Origin: Halobacterium wangiae
GTDB taxonomy: Archaea; Halobacteriota; Halobacteria; Halobacteriales; Halobacteriaceae
Assembly (NCBI RefSeq): GCF_021249345.1
Contig: NZ_CP089588.1
Coordinates: forward strand, 1,240,001-1,304,000
DNA: 64,000 nt
Direction: 5' to 3'
Shown in pieces: positions 59,536 to 64,000 of this stretch. Within the stretch, counting starts at the first letter, position 1, and each line of letters opens with the position of its first letter. The notes beneath the pieces are model-generated. The model had not been told where the DNA came from. It did not search any database and saw nothing but the letters and a program-made list of their open reading frames with translations. Position numbers and translations under genes: made by a program.

Positions 59536-59804
59536 GACACTACACCATCGTCGTCGCGCTGAAGACAGTCACGCTGCTGCTCGGCGGTGCGGTCACGTAC
59601 TTCGCGCTGAAGGCGTGGCGACGCACCGGTTCGCCGGCGCTGCGGTCGCTCGCCATCGGGTTCGGGTTCGTGACGCTCGGGTCGCTGCTCGCCGGCGTCG
59701 CCGACCAGCTACTGAACGTCGACCAGACGTTCGCGATCCTGACGGAGAGCGCGCTCACGGCTGTCGGGTTCGCAGTGATCGTCTACTCGCTGTACGTCGA
59801 CTAG
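59532..59804 (+). CDS. Small membrane protein (DUF7521-like), regulator partner
   Basis: A 90-residue protein with three hydrophobic segments (IVVALKTVTLLLGGAVTYFA, SLAIGFGFVTLGSLLAGVAD, ALTAVGFAVIVYSLYV). It always seems to follow an ArsR-type gene in haloarchaea; the ATGA overlap here supports coupling. It may sense membrane state for the regulator, an inference from context only. The stop TAG is in the CTAG shared with the signal peptidase gene on the opposite strand. Confidence 0.8.
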   Translation: MRHYTIVVALKTVTLLLGGAVTYFALKAWRRTGSPALRSLAIGFGFVTLGSLLAGVADQLLNVDQTFAILTESALTAVGFAVIVYSLYVD

Positions 59805-60520
59805 GCCGTCGTCGCTACGGGGCCACTCGCGTTCGCGGACGCGGGCTGGATCGACGCCGTCCCGGAGACGGTCAGTCGCACCCAGCCGAGGTACGGGATG
59901 CGGTACTCCGCGGTCCCCTCGATCCACGACGGTCGGACGGGTTCGGAGATGCCCTTCGCCTGGTCGTAGTAGTCGTTGGTGACGGCGTTGTCTCCCTTCG
60001 TGATGAACCCCGCGTGGGGGGCGGGACAGTTCCTGAGTTCCTGGCAGTTGTCGGCGCCGCCGACGTAGCGGTCGTCTGCCTCGTCGTACCAGTTCTCGCC
60101 GGCGTCGACCCAGAAGCGGACGCGGTGGATCACCGGTGTCTGCCTGTCGTTGCCGTTCGGCTTGTAGACGACGACGTCGCCGTAGCTACCGAACTTCCGG
60201 AAGTTCTCGTCGGCGGCCGTGCGCGCGGGGACGACTCCCGTCTCGCCGGTCGCGTAGTCGGGGCTGAACCGCTGTTCCTCCATCACGAACACGAGGTCGC
60301 CTTTCTCCATGTTCGGCTGCATGCTCCCGCTCTCGACGGCGACCAGCGGTGGCCAGACGCCGCTGACGGCGAACAGTAACAGCCCGACCATCCCGACTGC
60401 GAGCGCGCTGCTCGCGGCCTCCCGGACGAACAGGACGACGCCGTTGTCGGTGCGGAGGAACCAGCTGGCAGCGGCGCGAATGCCGCCGCGGGGGTCGGGC
60501 GTGTCGTCGCCGTTCGTCAT
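59801..60520 (-). CDS. sec11: Signal peptidase I, archaeal/ER type
   Basis: A 239-residue S26B signal peptidase. An N-terminal TM (ALAVGMVGLLLFAVSGVWPP) precedes the catalytic Ser in VESGSMQPNM. His replaces the bacterial Lys in TPVIHRVRFW, and the Asp follows in FITKGDNAVTNDYYDQ, the archaeal/ER Ser-His-Asp type. It removes signal peptides of Sec substrates at the outer membrane face, such as the giant surface protein of this window. It diverges from the DNA polymerase gene. Confidence 0.94.
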   Translation of the reverse strand: MTNGDDTPDPRGGIRAAASWFLRTDNGVVLFVREAASSALAVGMVGLLLFAVSGVWPPLVAVESGSMQPNMEKGDLVFVMEEQRFSPDYATGETGVVPARTAADENFRKFGSYGDVVVYKPNGNDRQTPVIHRVRFWVDAGENWYDEADDRYVGGADNCQELRNCPAPHAGFITKGDNAVTNDYYDQAKGISEPVRPSWIEGTAEYRIPYLGWVRLTVSGTASIQPASANASGPVATTA

Positions 60521-60606
60521 TCACTCCCCGTTCGGCGCTGGCGGGTTTCAACCTTCCCCTCCTGCGACCGCCACGCTTTTGCTCGGCGTCCGCGTCGCTC
60601 AGTAAC

Positions 60607-62244
60607 GTGCCCCTAGAACCCCCGGTTCGGGTCGTCCGCGAGCTCACGAGCCGGGGGTACAACGCCGACCGCGAGGCAGTGACGCTGTTGGCGGGCGCGG
60701 ACGACCCGATGGCCGCCGTCGAGCGAGCCGTCGACGAGGCGCCGGCAGACGGCCTGACGCTCACGGTCGACCACGTCCGGTCGGTGCTGCAAGCCGATCC
60801 TACCGACGCCCGGACGGACGGTGCGAGCGAGGCCGCCGACGCGGCGACCGACGCCTTCCCGCCGACGACACCAGAGTCGAATAAATCCGATCCTACCGAC
60901 TCTCCCACCGCTTCCAGTGGAGACGAAACCCAGAGTAACCGCACTGAGGAAACAGGTTCTCCACTAGAAACGAAGGGGGTCGACGACGGGACTCCGGCTG
61001 CCGACTCGGCGGGGAACTCATCCGGTCGCGACCCCGACGCGCGCAGCCTCGACATCGCGGGCGACATCACCGGAGAGTCCACCGGGACGGGCGAGTACAA
61101 GAACTTCGTCGCGACGTTCCGCGACCGCTACGACCGTCTCTCGAAGAAACTCCGCGGGCGCGTCAACCACCGTCCGACGACCGCACTCGACTCGATGCCC
61201 GGCGGCAGCGACGCCGCCGTCGTCGGCATGGTCAACGACGTCCGGTCGACGAAGAGCGGTCACTGGCTCGTCGAGGTGGAGGACACGAACGGCGTCTTCC
61301 CCGCGCTCGTGATGAAGGACAAGGACATCGCGGCGTCCGTCGACGAACTCCTCATGGACGAGGTCATCGCCATTGAGGGGACGCTCTCGGACGACGGCGG
61401 CATCCTGTTCGCGGACGACATCTTCTTCCCCGAGATTCCGCGCACACACGACCCGAACACCGCCGACCGCCACGTGCAGGCCGCGCTCGTCTCCGACGTC
61501 CACGTCGGCAGCCAGGAGTTCGCCGACGACGAGTGGTCGGCGTTCGCGGACTGGCTCCACACGCCAGAGGCCGACGCCGTCGAGTACCTCCTGATCGCGG
61601 GCGACATGGTCGAGGGCGTCGGCGTCTACCCGAACCAGGACGAGGAACTCGACATCGTCGACCTCTACGAACAGTACGAGACGTTCGCGGAGCGCCTCAA
61701 GGAGGTCCCCGGCGACACGGAGATCGTGATGATCCCGGGGAACCACGACGCCGTCCGCCTCGCCGAACCGCAACCGGCGTTCGACGAGGAACTACGCTCG
61801 ATCATGAGCGCCCACGACGCCACGTTCACCGGCAACCCCTCGACGGTCACCCTCGAGGGCGTCAACGTCCTGATGTACCACGGCGTCTCCATCGACGAGG
61901 TCATCGCCGAACACCCCAGCGAGGACGTCTCCTACGACAACCCCCACCGCGCGATGGAACTGCTCCTCCGGAAGCGCCACGTCGCCCCGCAGTTCGGCGG
62001 CCGGACGCGGCTCGCGCCCGAGGAGGAGGACTACCTCGTGATGGACGAGGTGCCCGACGTCTTCCACACGGGCCACGTCCACAAACTCGGCGTCGGCACC
62101 TACCACAACGTCCGGATGGTCAACTCCGGCTGCTGGCAGCACCAGACCGAGTTCCAGAAGTCGGTGAACATCGACCCGGACGTCGCCACGGCGCCCATCC
62201 TCGACCTGGACACACTCGACGTGACGGTCCGGAAGTTCGTCTGA
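60607..62244 (+). CDS. polB: DNA polymerase D (II) small subunit DP1
   Basis: A 545-residue exonuclease subunit of the archaeal replicative polymerase D. It starts with GTG 60607 (PLEPPVRVVRELTSRGYNAD, N-terminal winged-helix-like domain). A low-complexity linker (about 65-170) is followed by an OB fold and the phosphodiesterase domain with VSDVHVGS (about 295), AGDMVEGVG, PGNHDAVR, YHGVSIDE and HTGHVHKLGV: all metal ligands present, so 3'-5' exonuclease active. Two origin-box-like sequences lie in the linker. The large subunit DP2 is not in the window. Confidence 0.95.
   Translation: MPLEPPVRVVRELTSRGYNADREAVTLLAGADDPMAAVERAVDEAPADGLTLTVDHVRSVLQADPTDARTDGASEAADAATDAFPPTTPESNKSDPTDSPTASSGDETQSNRTEETGSPLETKGVDDGTPAADSAGNSSGRDPDARSLDIAGDITGESTGTGEYKNFVATFRDRYDRLSKKLRGRVNHRPTTALDSMPGGSDAAVVGMVNDVRSTKSGHWLVEVEDTNGVFPALVMKDKDIAASVDELLMDEVIAIEGTLSDDGGILFADDIFFPEIPRTHDPNTADRHVQAALVSDVHVGSQEFADDEWSAFADWLHTPEADAVEYLLIAGDMVEGVGVYPNQDEELDIVDLYEQYETFAERLKEVPGDTEIVMIPGNHDAVRLAEPQPAFDEELRSIMSAHDATFTGNPSTVTLEGVNVLMYHGVSIDEVIAEHPSEDVSYDNPHRAMELLLRKRHVAPQFGGRTRLAPEEEDYLVMDEVPDVFHTGHVHKLGVGTYHNVRMVNSGCWQHQTEFQKSVNIDPDVATAPILDLDTLDVTVRKFV
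60911..60980 (+). other. Origin-box-like elements in the DP1 linker
   Basis: TTCTCC, then ACTAGAAACGAAGGGGGT (60957-60980) is a near-exact ORB, the same variant as the box at 58295. A weaker one (CTTCCAGTGGAGACGAAACC, 60911-60930) lies just upstream. They encode part of the variable linker (SPLETKGVDDG), where protein sequence is unconstrained. Confidence 0.65.
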
Positions 62245-62247
62245 GAG

Positions 62248-62490
62248 TCAGCGCTCCGGCGCCGTGACTCCCCACGAGATGCGGTTCCACAGTCGCTCGT
62301 AGCCGTAGTACGTCCCGGTCTTGATGACGTTCGCGGCGACGCCGATGTTCACCGCGTCGGTCGCGCTCCCGGTCACCGCCCAGGCGACCACGATCGTGAC
62401 GAGGACCATCAGCGCGCGGTAGAGGAGTGTCTTCACTATCGCGCGGCGTCGCGCCTCGTGGGGCCGCCAGGAGATGTAGTCTCGGAGCAT
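62248..62490 (-). CDS. DUF2061 membrane protein
   Basis: An 80-residue protein with two TM helices matching DUF2061: RAIVKTLLYRALMVLVTIVV, then TDAVNIGVAANVIKTGTYYG and YERLWNRISWG, the conserved closing motif. Function unknown; members are found in bacteria and archaea, sometimes beside sulfate-assimilation genes, which are absent here. The ATG at 62490 is preferred over an in-frame start 12 codons upstream. Its stop is three bases from that of DP1 on the other strand. Confidence 0.87.
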   Translation of the reverse strand: MLRDYISWRPHEARRRAIVKTLLYRALMVLVTIVVAWAVTGSATDAVNIGVAANVIKTGTYYGYERLWNRISWGVTAPER

Positions 62491-62550
62491 GGTCGCCGTT
62501 GCCCGACTCCTCGGACGGGAACGCAATAACAGGTTCGTCGCCGGTATCGG

Positions 62551-64000
<1,450 letters not shown>

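Overview
The window is 64 kb of a haloarchaeal (class Halobacteria) main chromosome. The evidence is high G+C throughout, strongly acidic predicted proteins, leaderless genes with a TATA element about 25-30 bases before the start codon, frequent GTG starts, haloarchaea-specific families (S-layer-type secreted protein with a PGF-pre-PGF domain, PurO, OapABC) and an Orc1/Cdc6-type replication origin. Genus cannot be fixed from the sequence alone.

Layout. 0-5 kb: 3' part of the Hef helicase/nuclease, a universal stress protein, a zinc-ribbon protein, malate dehydrogenase, a decayed stretch with a RidA fragment, a small membrane protein and a three-cysteine ferredoxin. 5-13.5 kb: a 2,467-residue secreted PQQ/tandem-repeat surface protein with a divergent winged-helix regulator, followed by a fragment of a second ferredoxin. 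13.6-18 kb: Hel308 helicase with the KEOPS subunit Cgi121, two small zinc proteins and a Yip1 membrane protein. 18.2-22.8 kb: a four-gene CoxG-S-L-M-like molybdenum hydroxylase operon (form II active-site loop). 23-30.7 kb: a frameshifted membrane gene, tRNA-Gln(CTG) with a partial copy of its 3' end, a LUD protein, PurO, a phosphoesterase, a methyltransferase/DUF1059 pair, tryptophanase-like lyase, aspartate kinase and a small GNAT-like protein. 30.7-40.7 kb: two ABC-2 export modules around UvrC, then an ABM monooxygenase and UvrB. 40.8-53.7 kb: small haloarchaeal proteins, a rubrerythrin-like protein, two tandem-rhodanese sulfurtransferases, an AI-2E-type transporter, a thiamine-type ABC importer, a methyltransferase, DUF proteins and a MATE transporter.

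53.8-62.5 kb is the most distinctive part: oapC-oapB-oapA (the ArvABC vesicle-forming GTPase set) diverges from orc1/cdc6 across a 1.1 kb non-coding region with several origin recognition boxes (ORBs). This is the oriC1 class of origin. A DoxX protein, a regulator pair, signal peptidase I, the DNA polymerase D small subunit and (cut by the window end) NAD-dependent DNA ligase follow. ORB-like copies also lie inside the polymerase gene, inside an ABC ATPase gene about 7 kb away and in an intergenic gap about 40 kb away.

Two window-wide features stand out. There is an unusual concentration of DNA replication and repair genes (Hef, Hel308, UvrC, UvrB, Orc1, DP1, LigA). Convergent neighbours are also packed very tightly: seven of thirteen convergent protein-gene pairs have three bases or fewer between stop codons, and three of these share a CTAG that supplies both stops.
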